64,000 bases of DNA. Origin: a virus. A program made the position numbers and the translations under genes. Positions 1 to 8,687 of the stretch are shown piece after piece (position 1 is the first letter of the stretch; the number at the start of each line of letters is the position of its first letter). The DNA is taken from positions 1 through 64,000 of IMG/VR virus record IMGVR_UViG_3300025942_000003. One strand, written 5' to 3'. The notes beneath the pieces were generated by a model that made no database searches, was not told the DNA's origin, and was given only the letters and a program-made list of their open reading frames with translations.

Positions 1-168
1 TCCGGCATTCGCAGTTGCAGAGGATCCAGAGAGCGCAAGACTGAGCCCAACAACGAGAGTGCCTATCGCAGATGTGGCCGATACGCCAGAGAGCGCGATT
101 GTTACATTTGCCGAAGGCGGTGCCTTCGAGATAAAAGGCTTAAACGGTTGTGACCGTCCCAGTCTCAT
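1..168 (-). CDS. Repeat-containing virion protein, N-terminal part (runs off left edge)
   Basis: Fifty-six codons without a stop begin at an ATG directly after the TAA of the upstream gene, so the two are probably translationally coupled. After a basic start (MRLGRSQPFKPF) the frame repeats a motif of the type ALSGVSAT / ALSGSSAT about every 20 residues. Short Ala/Gly/Ser/Thr/Val repeats of this kind are common in phage tail and decoration proteins. The rest lies beyond the window, so only a structural role is suggested. Confidence 0.6.
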   Translation of the reverse strand, partial: MRLGRSQPFKPFISKAPPSANVTIALSGVSATSAIGTLVVGLSLALSGSSATANAG

Positions 169-1359
169 TTAATAGCTACTACTTCGATTAACTGCTTGCC
201 TGACTATATATGCTTTGTTAGGAATGGGCGCAGCGACGCTTAAGGAAATCTTATTCCAAAAGGCCGTTGTGTCAACGACTGAAACGAGGTAGCAATAATC
301 AATCTGGGATGTCCCGCCATTATTAAAATATTGGGACCATTTGCAGTTCACGCGATCAACATCCGTTGCTTCAAGCACGGTGACCGCGGACCACGAGCCT
401 GTGTAGGTTTGATAGACGATATTACCGTCACTCCGGCGCTGGTAGATCGCGTAAACGGTCGTACCGTTAATGGATATGCTCTGGACCGAACCCTCCCCAC
501 CGTGGCCGGGACTAGTTTCTACTGACTTTGAATCCGTAACTGGTGTCTGCCACGTGGTCCAAGTATCGGCTGCGTTGTGCTTCACGAGGTAAAGGAGGTC
601 GTTTGTGCTGCTACGACAATATGAGACCCACGTGTTATTCCCCGAGTCCAGCGCTATTGAAACTGGAACCGATAGAACATCGGTCGATGCTTCGCAGTCC
701 GAAAGCGTGAACGATGTGGCATTGTTCGCATTGCCGATTGCTGCCCGAATTTTGCCATCCGTAATAACCACGAAGGCGATCTGCGGTTTATTGTTATTGT
801 CTATAAGCATGGAAGAGCCAAAGTCCACGCCCTTAGAGGATGCCTGACCATAGACTTCGACTTTCGTGGCCCAACTGCCGGAAATTCGGTTTGAGTATTG
901 CAGGGTGCGGAAGCTCGTACCCATATTAGTGATCGACTCAGTCCAGAAAGCGTGAGGCTTGTCGTTGGAATCGACCGCTACGCCGCACGCCCCATGTTCA
1001 GAGAGGCTCAAGGTAGTGATTTGCGCGTCGTTCTGGAAAAGGTCGGTTGCGGTGTTGAACTGCACATACCGCATAGTTGGTGTCATTGAGGCTTCGTTGC
1101 GATACACGATATGGATAACACCCGCACTATCGATGGCCCCGGTAGCCCCTGAATAAACTGCGCCGCTATTGGGGGCGTGGGCATGATCCTGTTCGGCCCA
1201 TGACGATCCATCACTGGATTTCCAGACTTCGATAAATGATGTTGAGCCGCCAACGACGACATTAAGAATCTGGTAAATCGTCCCGCCGCTGGTGCGCACG
1301 GTTGAGCGGTTACTGTTGTATATAAACGCTGAGTCCGTGCTGTTTATTTGTGTGCCCAT
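169..1359 (-). CDS. Beta-propeller-like virion protein (possible receptor-binding or glycan-binding)
   Basis: The product is 396 residues and has no signal peptide or membrane segment. It shows recurrent units of about 50-60 residues with Asp/Asn turns and hydrophobic-aromatic strands (VWKSSDGSSW, HIVYRNEA, KPHAFWTES, KPQIAFVV, NTWVSYCRSS, TVYAIYQRRSDGNIVYQ), the look of a sialidase/BNR-type propeller. I see no complete sialidase catalytic set, so a binding function is more likely than an enzyme. It sits directly downstream of a methyltransferase at the promoter-distal end of the head and glycan region. A fibre or decoration protein is the best guess. Confidence 0.55.
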   Translation of the reverse strand: MGTQINSTDSAFIYNSNRSTVRTSGGTIYQILNVVVGGSTSFIEVWKSSDGSSWAEQDHAHAPNSGAVYSGATGAIDSAGVIHIVYRNEASMTPTMRYVQFNTATDLFQNDAQITTLSLSEHGACGVAVDSNDKPHAFWTESITNMGTSFRTLQYSNRISGSWATKVEVYGQASSKGVDFGSSMLIDNNNKPQIAFVVITDGKIRAAIGNANNATSFTLSDCEASTDVLSVPVSIALDSGNNTWVSYCRSSTNDLLYLVKHNAADTWTTWQTPVTDSKSVETSPGHGGEGSVQSISINGTTVYAIYQRRSDGNIVYQTYTGSWSAVTVLEATDVDRVNCKWSQYFNNGGTSQIDYCYLVSVVDTTAFWNKISLSVAAPIPNKAYIVRQAVNRSSSY

Positions 1360-1950
1360 TTACGTGTTATAGACCTCTCCACCGTCAATCGCGATCAGGA
1401 CTGTGCCTTCTTTCCAGTCAAACGCAGCCCATTGATGAAGTGATTGCCGCACATAACACTCTTGGTTGATTTCGGTATGAACGAAGTGAATCTGTTTCTG
1501 TGCAGCGCGATTCATCTCAGCGACAAGGGAAGGGAAGACGACAGGATCAATGCACTCAAGGAACCCTCGGCTAATAATGAAATCGTATTCCTCTGTCGGG
1601 GTATTTCGCAGTATCGAGAGTGATTCCCCGCACAGCAAATAAGGCTGGACGGATTCAGAGGCCTTAGAGATGGCGTATTCTGAAACATCGCAGCCATATG
1701 CATCTACACCTTGAGCACGAAGATCTTCAACAATAAATCCTTTTGCGCAGCCCAGTTCTAAGATCTTCTTTCCCGCCAAGTCAAAATCCCTTAGCAGCGA
1801 GGCGGCGAAGTCAGCCCAAAACTCTCCCGTGGAATTCATTCCATCGTAGCGATGCCAGCGTTCATAGCGTGAGTATCCAGCATTGTGACGCATTCGCGTC
1901 GTCTCGCCATCAAAGTAACTCTGATCAAACTCTTTTGATTTCAGGGTCAT
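1360..1950 (-). CDS. Class I SAM-dependent methyltransferase
   Basis: This 196-residue protein has a Rossmann motif I (ILELGCAKGF, about residues 62-71), an acidic motif II (YGCDVSEYA) and a motif IV-like DFIISRGFLECI, as in the Methyltransf_11/25 type of small-molecule methyltransferase. It lies in a region rich in glycosyltransferases, which suggests sugar or glycan methylation rather than DNA methylation; no DNA-binding or PCQ/DPPY motif is visible. The start overlaps the stop of a 25-codon ORF upstream (TAATG). The substrate is unknown. Confidence 0.8.
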   Translation of the reverse strand: MTLKSKEFDQSYFDGETTRMRHNAGYSRYERWHRYDGMNSTGEFWADFAASLLRDFDLAGKKILELGCAKGFIVEDLRAQGVDAYGCDVSEYAISKASESVQPYLLCGESLSILRNTPTEEYDFIISRGFLECIDPVVFPSLVAEMNRAAQKQIHFVHTEINQECYVRQSLHQWAAFDWKEGTVLIAIDGGEVYNT

Positions 1951-2027
1951 TAGCGATAGCGTGCTCCCTGCATCCAGTCGCGATCATCCAGAATGAGATT
2001 ATCCCGATCAGCGGCATCCACCCCCAT
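1950..2027 (-). CDS. 25-residue small ORF linking two genes
   Basis: The ATG lies one base after the TAA of the 2029-2541 gene, and its TAA overlaps the ATG of the methyltransferase. The peptide is acidic then basic (MGVDAADRDNL...GARYR). Its exact fit between two genes suggests a real coupled gene or a translational bridge. No homologue is recognised. Confidence 0.4.
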   Translation of the reverse strand: MGVDAADRDNLILDDRDWMQGARYR

Positions 2028-2028
2028 C

Positions 2029-2541
2029 TTAAACCTCAACAATCATATAAGCATAGGCGTTTACTGCCGCTCCTGCCTTAACTCGAATACGCGCAAACTT
2101 GGAAATTTGAATAACAGGTTCACGCCCCAGAGGGAACTGTTTAACGTATTGGTTAGTAGGAGCAATAAGTTGAATATCAAACTCCCGGATAGCCGTGATG
2201 CTTCCTTCACCAGAAGCGTTATAGCCTGTCGATGTAGTGCCCACCGGGAACAGATTTGTTGTTGGATCGCCACCCTGTAGAGCTTCGGCGTTGTACTTCA
2301 TAATGTCCGCCGCTGCAGAGGCCGTTACGGTTGCTGCAACGTCTGTCTCGCACAGTTCGACTTTAATTGGAGTGGCTGCGCTTGAGCCGTCAAACGAGAT
2401 GCCCCATTCAATGATCTTAAAGGTTGCCGTGGCGCTTGCCTTAACTTGGAGTAGCGTGAGGATCGACGTAGTAGTTGACAGTGTGGCAAATGATGCCGTA
2501 GTCGGCATTGGTCCACTGCCAATGAGATATTGTTGGGCCAT
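2029..2541 (-). CDS. Virion structural protein, unknown family
   Basis: This 170-residue protein is rich in Ala, Thr and Ser with alternating hydrophobic strands (FKIIEWGISFDGS, EFDIQLIAP, FARIRVKAGAA) and ends in AYMIVEV. The composition and its place after the capsid region fit a small beta-rich decoration, fibre or head-associated protein. There is no signal peptide or enzymatic motif. It is preceded by a broken GIY-YIG endonuclease. Confidence 0.5.
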   Translation of the reverse strand: MAQQYLIGSGPMPTTASFATLSTTTSILTLLQVKASATATFKIIEWGISFDGSSAATPIKVELCETDVAATVTASAAADIMKYNAEALQGGDPTTNLFPVGTTSTGYNASGEGSITAIREFDIQLIAPTNQYVKQFPLGREPVIQISKFARIRVKAGAAVNAYAYMIVEV

Positions 2542-2544
2542 CTT

Positions 2545-3250
2545 TTACGCGACTATCCCTCGCTCAGCACGTTCCCGAGCAAAACGCTTTTGTTGTGCGA
2601 TGGCTAGTTTCGCTCGATGCTCCGCGGAAAGAAGCCGGCCCTTTTGCGCTAACGAAATCTTTAGGCGGGTCTCGATCGTGTGTGGGCCATTTATCTTTCC
2701 GAGGTTGGCTGCGCGTAATTTAGCTCGCGTTTCCTGCGTCACTGTTTTGCCGACTAGAGCAAGCGCTGCGTTGCGAACATGCTCTGGCGATTTTGGTTTT
2801 CCCCTTAGTGCGGCACTAACGCCCGCTGCGATCCTAGCCTTCAATTCTGGTTGGCTAAGAGTTTTGCGCAGTTTCGCTAACGATTCAGGACTACGCCTGA
2901 GTCCCCGCTTGGCCGCAGCCATCTTCGCGATGTATTCAGGTGAGCGCTTAATACCGAGCACTGTTCCAGCGGTAGGAGACTTGTTGTAGCCCTTACGCAC
3001 TACTTCAAACCTGTCCAGGCACCGCTGCCTCGTAAAAGTACAAATCATCTCGCGAACATAGCAGAAGCACTCTGAACTGAAACGCGTCTGGTCCATACTT
3101 ACGCCAAGCACTTTGCAGATGCGCGTTGTGATGCGTCCCACGATCAAGATGCAGTTGATGCAGACGTAGCCGATCACGAAGATTCACGGCTGACCCAATA
3201 TAGATCTTACCGTTTGCGGTATTTGTAATCTGGTAAACTCCTGTGTTCAT
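2545..3250 (-). pseudogene. GIY-YIG homing endonuclease with NUMOD3 repeats, frameshifted
   Basis: The first frame (3250 to about 3029) carries the GIY-YIG module: VYQITNTANGKIYIGS, then RDRLRLHQ, and the position of the catalytic glutamate in DDLYFYE. The second frame, read from about 3027 to 2545, continues as QRCLDRFEV and then several NUMOD3-type DNA-binding repeats (GIKRSPEYIAKM, GLRRSPESLAKL, GKPKSPEHVRN). Skipping one G in GAGG at 3028-3031 joins them into a normal-length free-standing homing endonuclease of about 235 residues. The gene is either recently inactivated, needs a frameshift, or carries a sequencing indel. Confidence 0.8.
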
Positions 3251-3277
3251 GGCCCGGGAATTATATCACTTTCCGCC

Positions 3278-3742
3278 TTAGGCGATGCGGATAAGTCCCG
3301 TGCTTGCGTCATTTGTGGGCATCGTGAGCGTGAATGTACCTGATGTCACGGTTTGACTCCCAAAGACATGCACACTCACCGCCTTATCGCCCTGGGTTGA
3401 GTTGTAGATCAGCACTGCATCGAACGCCGTGGAGAGCGTGACGTTCGTAAAGACAATCGAATTAGTTGGCGTTGTAAAGGCGGTGGTGCCTGACGTATTC
3501 GGCGCAATCCAATCAGGCGAACCCGTCAGATCCACGCCGCCAGCAGTGTAGTTTGTGCCGGTGACTTCACCGCTAGACGAATAGCCTGTAGTACCAGCAC
3601 CTAATGAAGCTGAGGCGAGATAAAGAGCAGCCTTAAAGGAATCTGGCGTAGTGCCTGCTCGTACAACAGAAGTTCCGAGCGCGTGAATGCCGTTAAGGAT
3701 CTCTTTTTTGAAACTTGTGCAAAGACTTTGCGTGTTGCTAAT
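3278..3742 (-). CDS. Small virion protein, apparent ATT start
   Basis: The open frame extends well upstream of the only GTG in it (at 3535) and covers 154 residues from ATT at 3742, preceded by a strong GGAGGTG ribosome site six bases away. An in-frame TAA lies 18 bases upstream, and there is no ATG, GTG or TTG before codon 70. The extended N-terminus (SLCTSFKKEILNGIHALG, then FKAALYLASASLGAGTT, then GTNYTAGGVDL) resembles a small phage protein family that I remember as beginning with a CTSFK.E...G.H motif. A head or tail-associated beta-rich protein is likely. Confidence 0.7.
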   Translation of the reverse strand: MSNTQSLCTSFKKEILNGIHALGTSVVRAGTTPDSFKAALYLASASLGAGTTGYSSSGEVTGTNYTAGGVDLTGSPDWIAPNTSGTTAFTTPTNSIVFTNVTLSTAFDAVLIYNSTQGDKAVSVHVFGSQTVTSGTFTLTMPTNDASTGLIRIA

Positions 3743-3780
3743 GGCGCACCTCCGTGTTTAAGGCCAAATAGGTGAAATCT

Positions 3781-3972
3781 TTAGAGCGGGGCTGCTATAC
3801 CTTCTGTCGTTATATTCTTTTTCAATCTCACATGCGCAGAGCGATGGACCAACTCACCGTTGAAGTAGTATTCTACCCATGTTGTGTACTCGTCTTCATT
3901 GTCGACTTCGCCCGTTCTTTTTTCGAGTAGGGACTCATCCATATCGCCGTGTGTAGTAGTGATAATTGCCAT
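3781..3972 (-). CDS. Small hypothetical protein (63 aa)
   Basis: It begins three bases after the stop of the glycosyltransferase upstream, so it belongs to the same transcript. The product is acidic in its first half (GDMDESLLEKRTGEVDNED) with aromatic strands (YTTWVEYYFNGELVH) and a basic tail. No family is recognised and no signal or membrane segment is seen. Confidence 0.55.
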   Translation of the reverse strand: MAIITTTHGDMDESLLEKRTGEVDNEDEYTTWVEYYFNGELVHRSAHVRLKKNITTEGIAAPL

Positions 3973-3975
3973 TAT

Positions 3976-5298
3976 TTACGCAGCTACACTTTCGTCTTTC
4001 TTGCGCTTACGTTGTTTGTTTTCATCAGGTGATTCGATTGCTTTATTCTCAGCCGGGGCAGCAACCGCTTTAGCCTGAGCATCAGTGTCAATCCATCCGT
4101 GCTCACGCGCTAGCGCCTCTGGAACCGATGTACCTTTACCCGCGAATAGTGTTACCGCATCAACCGGGATGCGCTGATCATCTGTTGCTTTGTAGTTTCC
4201 ATCGCGCAACTTCCATATCCATCGGTCACAAGTCCACATCTTCATAAGTTTGCCTTCTCCTGTCTGATAGCGCGCGATGGTTTCAATAAACGCCTGCTCC
4301 AGCCGATCAAACTCTTTCTCCGGTTCGATCGATTCTACCAAGTCGAGTACCGCCTGTGAGCGCTGGTGATAATAGATGTCGTCAGTCAGCAAGCGTTCCA
4401 CTTCATTGAACCATGCGGCGATCTCGTTTCGATCAATGAAGATACCAGCATCGCCAAATGCCTCTTTAAGTCCGGGCGTAGGATGTGCAATAGTTGGAAT
4501 CCCACAGCACGCAGCTTCAATACCTACACGGCCAAAGGACTCGTATTCGGAAGGCATTAGCAGGATCTTGGTTTGACGAAACACTTTGCGAATATCTGGG
4601 GTGTGGGCCATCCATGCGATATTGCCGCTGGCAGGGAGCGTGCCTCGATTCGGTGGGACATCAGGCGCAAGAATCATCTGCTCACCATAGCCGCCTTCGA
4701 CTGCAAGAAACTTTCGATCGGGCAATAGCCGAGCTAGCGCCTTAAAAGTCTCTACGCCTTTACCTGGTGTTGGGTTAACGAGAGTAATCTTCGTCCCGCG
4801 CTCGCAAACGTAATGCTCTTTCTCGACTACAGGATGAACAACTACCGATGGACCGACCCAATCACTCGGCATGGTAAAGCCGCCGTATGAACTGGACTTC
4901 GCTGCTAACCAATGCGAGTTGTAAACGGTCAACGCATTCTTGTATGGCACTCGCGCATCTACTCGCCAACAGGCTAATTGAGCATCGTTATGGACGAAGT
5001 GTATTAAGGGAATCTTAGTCGCCATTGCCAATGTCATTGCTTGGCTGGTGAGGTCAAGATGTGTCACCAAGAGATCCGAGTCACGCACATACCACTCTAA
5101 CCATGATTGCAAGCCTCGGCGCGGAGGACGGACAACACTGATGCCGTCAATTTCGTAAGGCGCAGTCTTGCTATTCGCGCAGATCACCTTTACCTCATGG
5201 CCGCGTCGTGCTAAAGAACGTAGCGCCGCATGGAGCGTGGTTTCACTGCCAGCACAGTGTTCAGGCGGGAAAAGATGGATTAGAGCGGTGATCTTCAT
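3976..5298 (-). CDS. Glycosyltransferase, GT4/GT1-type (GT-B fold)
   Basis: The start chosen gives MKITALIHLFPPEHCAGSE, the usual first strand and glycine-rich loop of GT4 enzymes; an in-frame ATG seven codons upstream is possible. The N-domain shows HEVKVICANS, and the C-domain has KITLVNPTPGKGVETFKAL, RQTKILLMPSEYESFGRVG and EAACCGIPTIAHPTPGL. That contains the E..xxGxP signature that binds the nucleotide-sugar diphosphate. The 440-residue length is slightly long because of a lysine- and glutamate-rich tail of about 70 residues. It lies just downstream of the capsid gene and probably adds a sugar to a virion or host glycan. Donor and acceptor cannot be read from the sequence. Confidence 0.85.
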   Translation of the reverse strand: MKITALIHLFPPEHCAGSETTLHAALRSLARRGHEVKVICANSKTAPYEIDGISVVRPPRRGLQSWLEWYVRDSDLLVTHLDLTSQAMTLAMATKIPLIHFVHNDAQLACWRVDARVPYKNALTVYNSHWLAAKSSSYGGFTMPSDWVGPSVVVHPVVEKEHYVCERGTKITLVNPTPGKGVETFKALARLLPDRKFLAVEGGYGEQMILAPDVPPNRGTLPASGNIAWMAHTPDIRKVFRQTKILLMPSEYESFGRVGIEAACCGIPTIAHPTPGLKEAFGDAGIFIDRNEIAAWFNEVERLLTDDIYYHQRSQAVLDLVESIEPEKEFDRLEQAFIETIARYQTGEGKLMKMWTCDRWIWKLRDGNYKATDDQRIPVDAVTLFAGKGTSVPEALAREHGWIDTDAQAKAVAAPAENKAIESPDENKQRKRKKDESVAA

Positions 5299-5386
5299 AA
5301 AAGTTGGTGGCGGCTCCATCTTCCACGGGTTAAGAAGAAGCCGCCTGCTCGATGAACGGGCTGTTGTGCGCCGTCACGAGATCTAA

Positions 5387-6739
5387 CTAGCTGTTTGCTC
5401 CAGCATGGAGGTCAATCTTCACTACTGCCGGCGGACGAAGCACACCGAACGCCCATCGGCCCTCATACAAGATGTCGATGATATTGCGTTCAAAGTGATC
5501 GCGGTTTGAGTCGGTGATATAGACCGTGGGATCTTGGCGGTCCCACACTACCAACTGTTTCAGGTCGCCAGTGTAACCAGTGCCCTGTGGAATAACTTCC
5601 GACTCAATTACCGGCAAACCCCAGAGCATCTTCGTTCCCATCTGCATTGGGCCACCAAAGTAGAACTGCCCCTGTGCACCGCGCGCCAGATCAATTGTTT
5701 CCCAATCGTACGGATTGAGCAGGAAGCCGGTTGAGCGTGCGCGGCCTGTAATTAGCGCCGCCGTGCGCGCCTTGCGGGTTGTCGTCAACAGTCCGCCGGT
5801 TGTGTCTTCTGAATCGGCGACAAATGGTTGCGGCGTCAGGTTCGGCGTGTTCTCGAGTCCGGTAAAGTGGTTTGCCCCACCTGGTCCAGCGATGATTTCC
5901 TCCTCGAGCTCGAGATCAATGTCCTTCCGCATGAACTCGGTCATCATTGATTGGAGCTGCGGGTAGTCGGCCAGAATCGTTCGGGTCGCATTCATGATAA
6001 CCGCGATGGTCTTAACCGCCGTCTGCACCACTTCCAGCGACATAGCCGCTTTCGGCTTGAGTGCGGCATCATCGGTTAGTGACGTTGCCTCGGGCACGAT
6101 CTTCGCCGCGCGTGTCAACGCATTAACCCGCACGTACTCAATTAAGTTCGAGCCTGTTTGCAGGATGGTGATCACATCGCGGATTGAAGGCGTTCGGAGT
6201 GGCAAGTCAATCGGCCACGGCCCATAATCACGTCGAACGAGCGAGCCGCCAGCCGATCCCGGCACGGTCATTACCAGCGTATCCTTGAATGATAAGCTGC
6301 CAAGGCCGACATCTTTCAATGAGATTGTCGGAGAGCGTCCAAACTGCACCGACATACTCATCTCTTTGCCTTCCGGGGCAATCTGTTTGCGCCACTGAGT
6401 AAATTCGGGAGCGCTGAAAACCAATTCGCCGGTTGATTTCAGTTCGGGGTCGTTGCCGTTCGTCGGATTGCCATAGTCAGGTTGGTGAAGTGGCTGCGAG
6501 AGGTAAGTCTCAATTGCTTTCAATTGTTTACTTCTATCGGCAAATTTGTTCTCTTCATCAACCTGGGCTTTCAGGTCTTCAATCTCTTTCCACCGGGCAT
6601 CAAGCTCGGCGTTCTGCTCAGTTGTGACAGTGGCGTCTCCCTGCTTTGCCCAGAACGCTTTTTCGGCGTCGGCGAGCTCTTTTAGTCGCTGAGTGGCGGT
6701 CTTTTTCTCTTCGGGCATCGAATAAAACTCCTTCTCCAT
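5387..6739 (-). CDS. Major capsid protein, HK97 fold
   Basis: The 450-residue product has the two-part plan of HK97-type capsid precursors. A charged coiled-coil delta domain covers about residues 10-85 (AEKAFWAKQGD, KEIEDLKAQVDEENKFADR). The shell domain follows, with DVITILQTGSNLIEYVRV, VVQTAVKTIAVIMNATR, FLLNPYDWETIDLARGAQGQ and LWGLPVIESEVIPQGTGYTG, typical of the Phage_capsid family. The prohead protease is directly upstream and overlaps by one base. A start at MPEEKK, seven codons in, is equally possible. The delta domain is expected to be removed by the protease. Confidence 0.93.
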   Translation of the reverse strand: MEKEFYSMPEEKKTATQRLKELADAEKAFWAKQGDATVTTEQNAELDARWKEIEDLKAQVDEENKFADRSKQLKAIETYLSQPLHQPDYGNPTNGNDPELKSTGELVFSAPEFTQWRKQIAPEGKEMSMSVQFGRSPTISLKDVGLGSLSFKDTLVMTVPGSAGGSLVRRDYGPWPIDLPLRTPSIRDVITILQTGSNLIEYVRVNALTRAAKIVPEATSLTDDAALKPKAAMSLEVVQTAVKTIAVIMNATRTILADYPQLQSMMTEFMRKDIDLELEEEIIAGPGGANHFTGLENTPNLTPQPFVADSEDTTGGLLTTTRKARTAALITGRARSTGFLLNPYDWETIDLARGAQGQFYFGGPMQMGTKMLWGLPVIESEVIPQGTGYTGDLKQLVVWDRQDPTVYITDSNRDHFERNIIDILYEGRWAFGVLRPPAVVKIDLHAGANS

Positions 6740-7800
6740 TAGGCAGCGTCAACACCAGCCAGTAAAGCCAGACTTTGTGCACGCCGCGATTGAGTCCTTA
6801 GCACATCCACGTCGATCTCTTTCTCTTTAGGCTTCGGTTCGCTCATCGCCAATAGCGCATCAAGATCTCCCATTAATACCGTGAGAGAATCTTTGCACTT
6901 TTGTACGGTGGCGCGATTTGAAGCAGAGAGAACGCGGCCCTCTTTCACGCGGGCCTCGTGGTTGCGCTGCATATTTTCGATAAACTTCTTCAACGCAGCG
7001 GGTGCCGCTTTATCGAAGGACTCAAAGGATTCGGATGCCGTGATCTCTTTGAGGTAAAACTCATCATCAGAACTGTTTAGAAATTCTTCAATCTGTGCTG
7101 TGACCAGCGGGATCATTGTCGGCGGGTATTCGTTAAAGGCTTCTGTCACTTTCGCCTTCCAGTCGATCACCACGCCGGTTGTGCCAGAGTCTTTTGCTGT
7201 CTCAGCAATCTTTCGGATTACACGGCGAAGGGCTGACTCAACCTCCCAAGTGGAAGGAGTCGTTTGGGCCATCTCTTCAGCAAGCATGCCCTTGGCTGCG
7301 TCAGACTTGATCGAAATGAGTGCGGTTTGATCATTCATTCCCACCAGCACCGGGCTCCACTCTTTCCAGTCGCCCTTGATCAATTCTCGAACACCTGACT
7401 CTTTATCCTTTTTGTCTTCGATTACTGAGTAGCCGATAGAGAATTCATCAACGATCCCGAACTTGATATCAGAGTAGGCTTCGCGCCCGCGTTGTGTATC
7501 AAGATTGAATTGGCCCTTAATGTAAGCGCCGCCTAATGTTTTGAGCGAAGCGGGTAACAAAGGATCGCCTGGAAGCAACTCCTTCGCTTCCAGTGTCTTC
7601 GCAATCGGCTGTTTCCAATCATGTGCCCACACGCCTTTAGGCAGCTTCTTCTCGATTGACTTAGCAAAAAAGCCCGGCATTACTTTCTCATTGCCGAGAT
7701 CTACGTTTGAGAAGACGCTGACAATGGCCTCGATTACTCCAGCCTGATCGTTAGCTACCTTCATATCGGCGACTGAGTAAGATTTGCGCTCGATTTGCAT
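6739..7800 (-). CDS. Prohead maturation protease (HK97 U35 type)
   Basis: The expected features are in order: SVFSNVDLGNEKVMPGFFAKSI, then GVWAHDWKQPIAKTLEAKE with the catalytic histidine, then FGIVDEFSIGYSV with the catalytic serine. The protease domain covers about residues 15-175. The remaining 180 residues are helical and charged and may serve as a scaffold. I chose the ATG at 7800 (MQIERKSYSV); an in-frame TTG at 7869 adds 23 residues with less typical content. It lies directly before the capsid gene. Confidence 0.9.
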   Translation of the reverse strand: MQIERKSYSVADMKVANDQAGVIEAIVSVFSNVDLGNEKVMPGFFAKSIEKKLPKGVWAHDWKQPIAKTLEAKELLPGDPLLPASLKTLGGAYIKGQFNLDTQRGREAYSDIKFGIVDEFSIGYSVIEDKKDKESGVRELIKGDWKEWSPVLVGMNDQTALISIKSDAAKGMLAEEMAQTTPSTWEVESALRRVIRKIAETAKDSGTTGVVIDWKAKVTEAFNEYPPTMIPLVTAQIEEFLNSSDDEFYLKEITASESFESFDKAAPAALKKFIENMQRNHEARVKEGRVLSASNRATVQKCKDSLTVLMGDLDALLAMSEPKPKEKEIDVDVLRTQSRRAQSLALLAGVDAA

Positions 7801-7910
7801 TTGGTTCCAAGCAATGGAAAAGCCCGCGCTAATTCTCGTTAAGAGAACCAGGCGGGCGGTTTCGGTCAACTTACTGCCGAACTTGACTCGCGATCGATTT
7901 TACAAAATAG

Positions 7911-8081
7911 CTACACTCGTTCCTTCAATTGACGAAGCGATTTGCTCAACCCTTCCAACTGTCGCGCCATGCGATCAATTTCTCGGCGCGCATTCTGATT
8001 AACCCCCTGCTGCGGTTTCGGCAACGGTACTGTTTGAGAATTCAGGAGCGGCGACGGCTTATCAGGGGATTGTTGGCTCAT
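7911..8081 (-). CDS. Small proline-rich and helical protein (56 aa)
   Basis: The frame starts MSQQSPDKPSPLLNSQ, has a Pro/Gln-rich first half and an amphipathic basic helix at the end (RMARQLEGLSKSLRQLKERV). A weak GGA element precedes the ATG. It lies between an 94-residue CxxC protein and the protease. It could be a small scaffold or adaptor, but nothing identifies it. Confidence 0.55.
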   Translation of the reverse strand: MSQQSPDKPSPLLNSQTVPLPKPQQGVNQNARREIDRMARQLEGLSKSLRQLKERV

Positions 8082-8129
8082 TCCAGCGCGGAGTTTAGCA
8101 CAAGTTGATTAACACAATGCAACGATTTA

Positions 8130-8414
8130 TTACGCATTGAGCCATCGTGCGGCTAATTCGCGCATCTTTGCAGGACAATAAGCACGCGGATTCAGATTGC
8201 CGCAATACTCGCAAAGCATGAGGTTGTAGCTGATATTGAAGGCTTTCCCACTGAGAATTGAGAAGCCGTCACGCTCAGAATGTCGCCCTCGTCCACTTGC
8301 CTGCTGGCGTGTCATGTGGCAGGCGAGTAGAGACTCGTCAAGGTTATTAGCGCGGACCAGTTCAAGGAGCGCTGCTTCTTCATGCTTCGGGAGTGGTTGG
8401 AGTGCTTGGTTCAC
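8130..8414 (-). CDS. Small protein with C-terminal zinc-knuckle-like motif (94 aa)
   Basis: It starts three bases after the upstream stop. The first half is helical (NQALQPLPKHEEAALLELVR). The second half holds LMLCEYCGNLNPRAYCPAK, three cysteines in a CxxC-x7-C pattern that could bind metal with a histidine. The function is unknown. Confidence 0.55.
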   Translation of the reverse strand: MNQALQPLPKHEEAALLELVRANNLDESLLACHMTRQQASGRGRHSERDGFSILSGKAFNISYNLMLCEYCGNLNPRAYCPAKMRELAARWLNA

Positions 8415-8417
8415 TGC

Positions 8418-8687
8418 TCAGTAAATCGACTTAATTTCATTCAGTGGTAATTTGTCATTGAAGACAATTTCGATGCCCCATAACGTAGAAGATGGGCTTG
8501 AGCGGGGTATCAAATCAAACTTTCGCTCGATCGCGCTTAGTGTTAAACGGCTCATCTCGAATCGCTTGGGAGTAAGCATCTGCTTGCGCCTAATATCCTG
8601 AAGCAAGGCAAATAGCTTCACTAAATCCGGGGAGCCATTATCGGAGTCGTCCGAAGTGTAAGTTACGTCCAGTTGATTACCCTCCAA
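8418..8687 (-). CDS. Hypothetical protein (89 aa)
   Basis: The start overlaps the end of the fucosyltransferase gene by 25 bases, and the stop is followed after three bases by the next ATG, so it fits the operon. It contains a helical basic stretch (LLQDIRRKQMLTPKRFEMSRL) and a strand-rich end (TLWGIEIVFNDKLPL). No family is recognised. Confidence 0.5.
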   Translation of the reverse strand: MEGNQLDVTYTSDDSDNGSPDLVKLFALLQDIRRKQMLTPKRFEMSRLTLSAIERKFDLIPRSSPSSTLWGIEIVFNDKLPLNEIKSIY

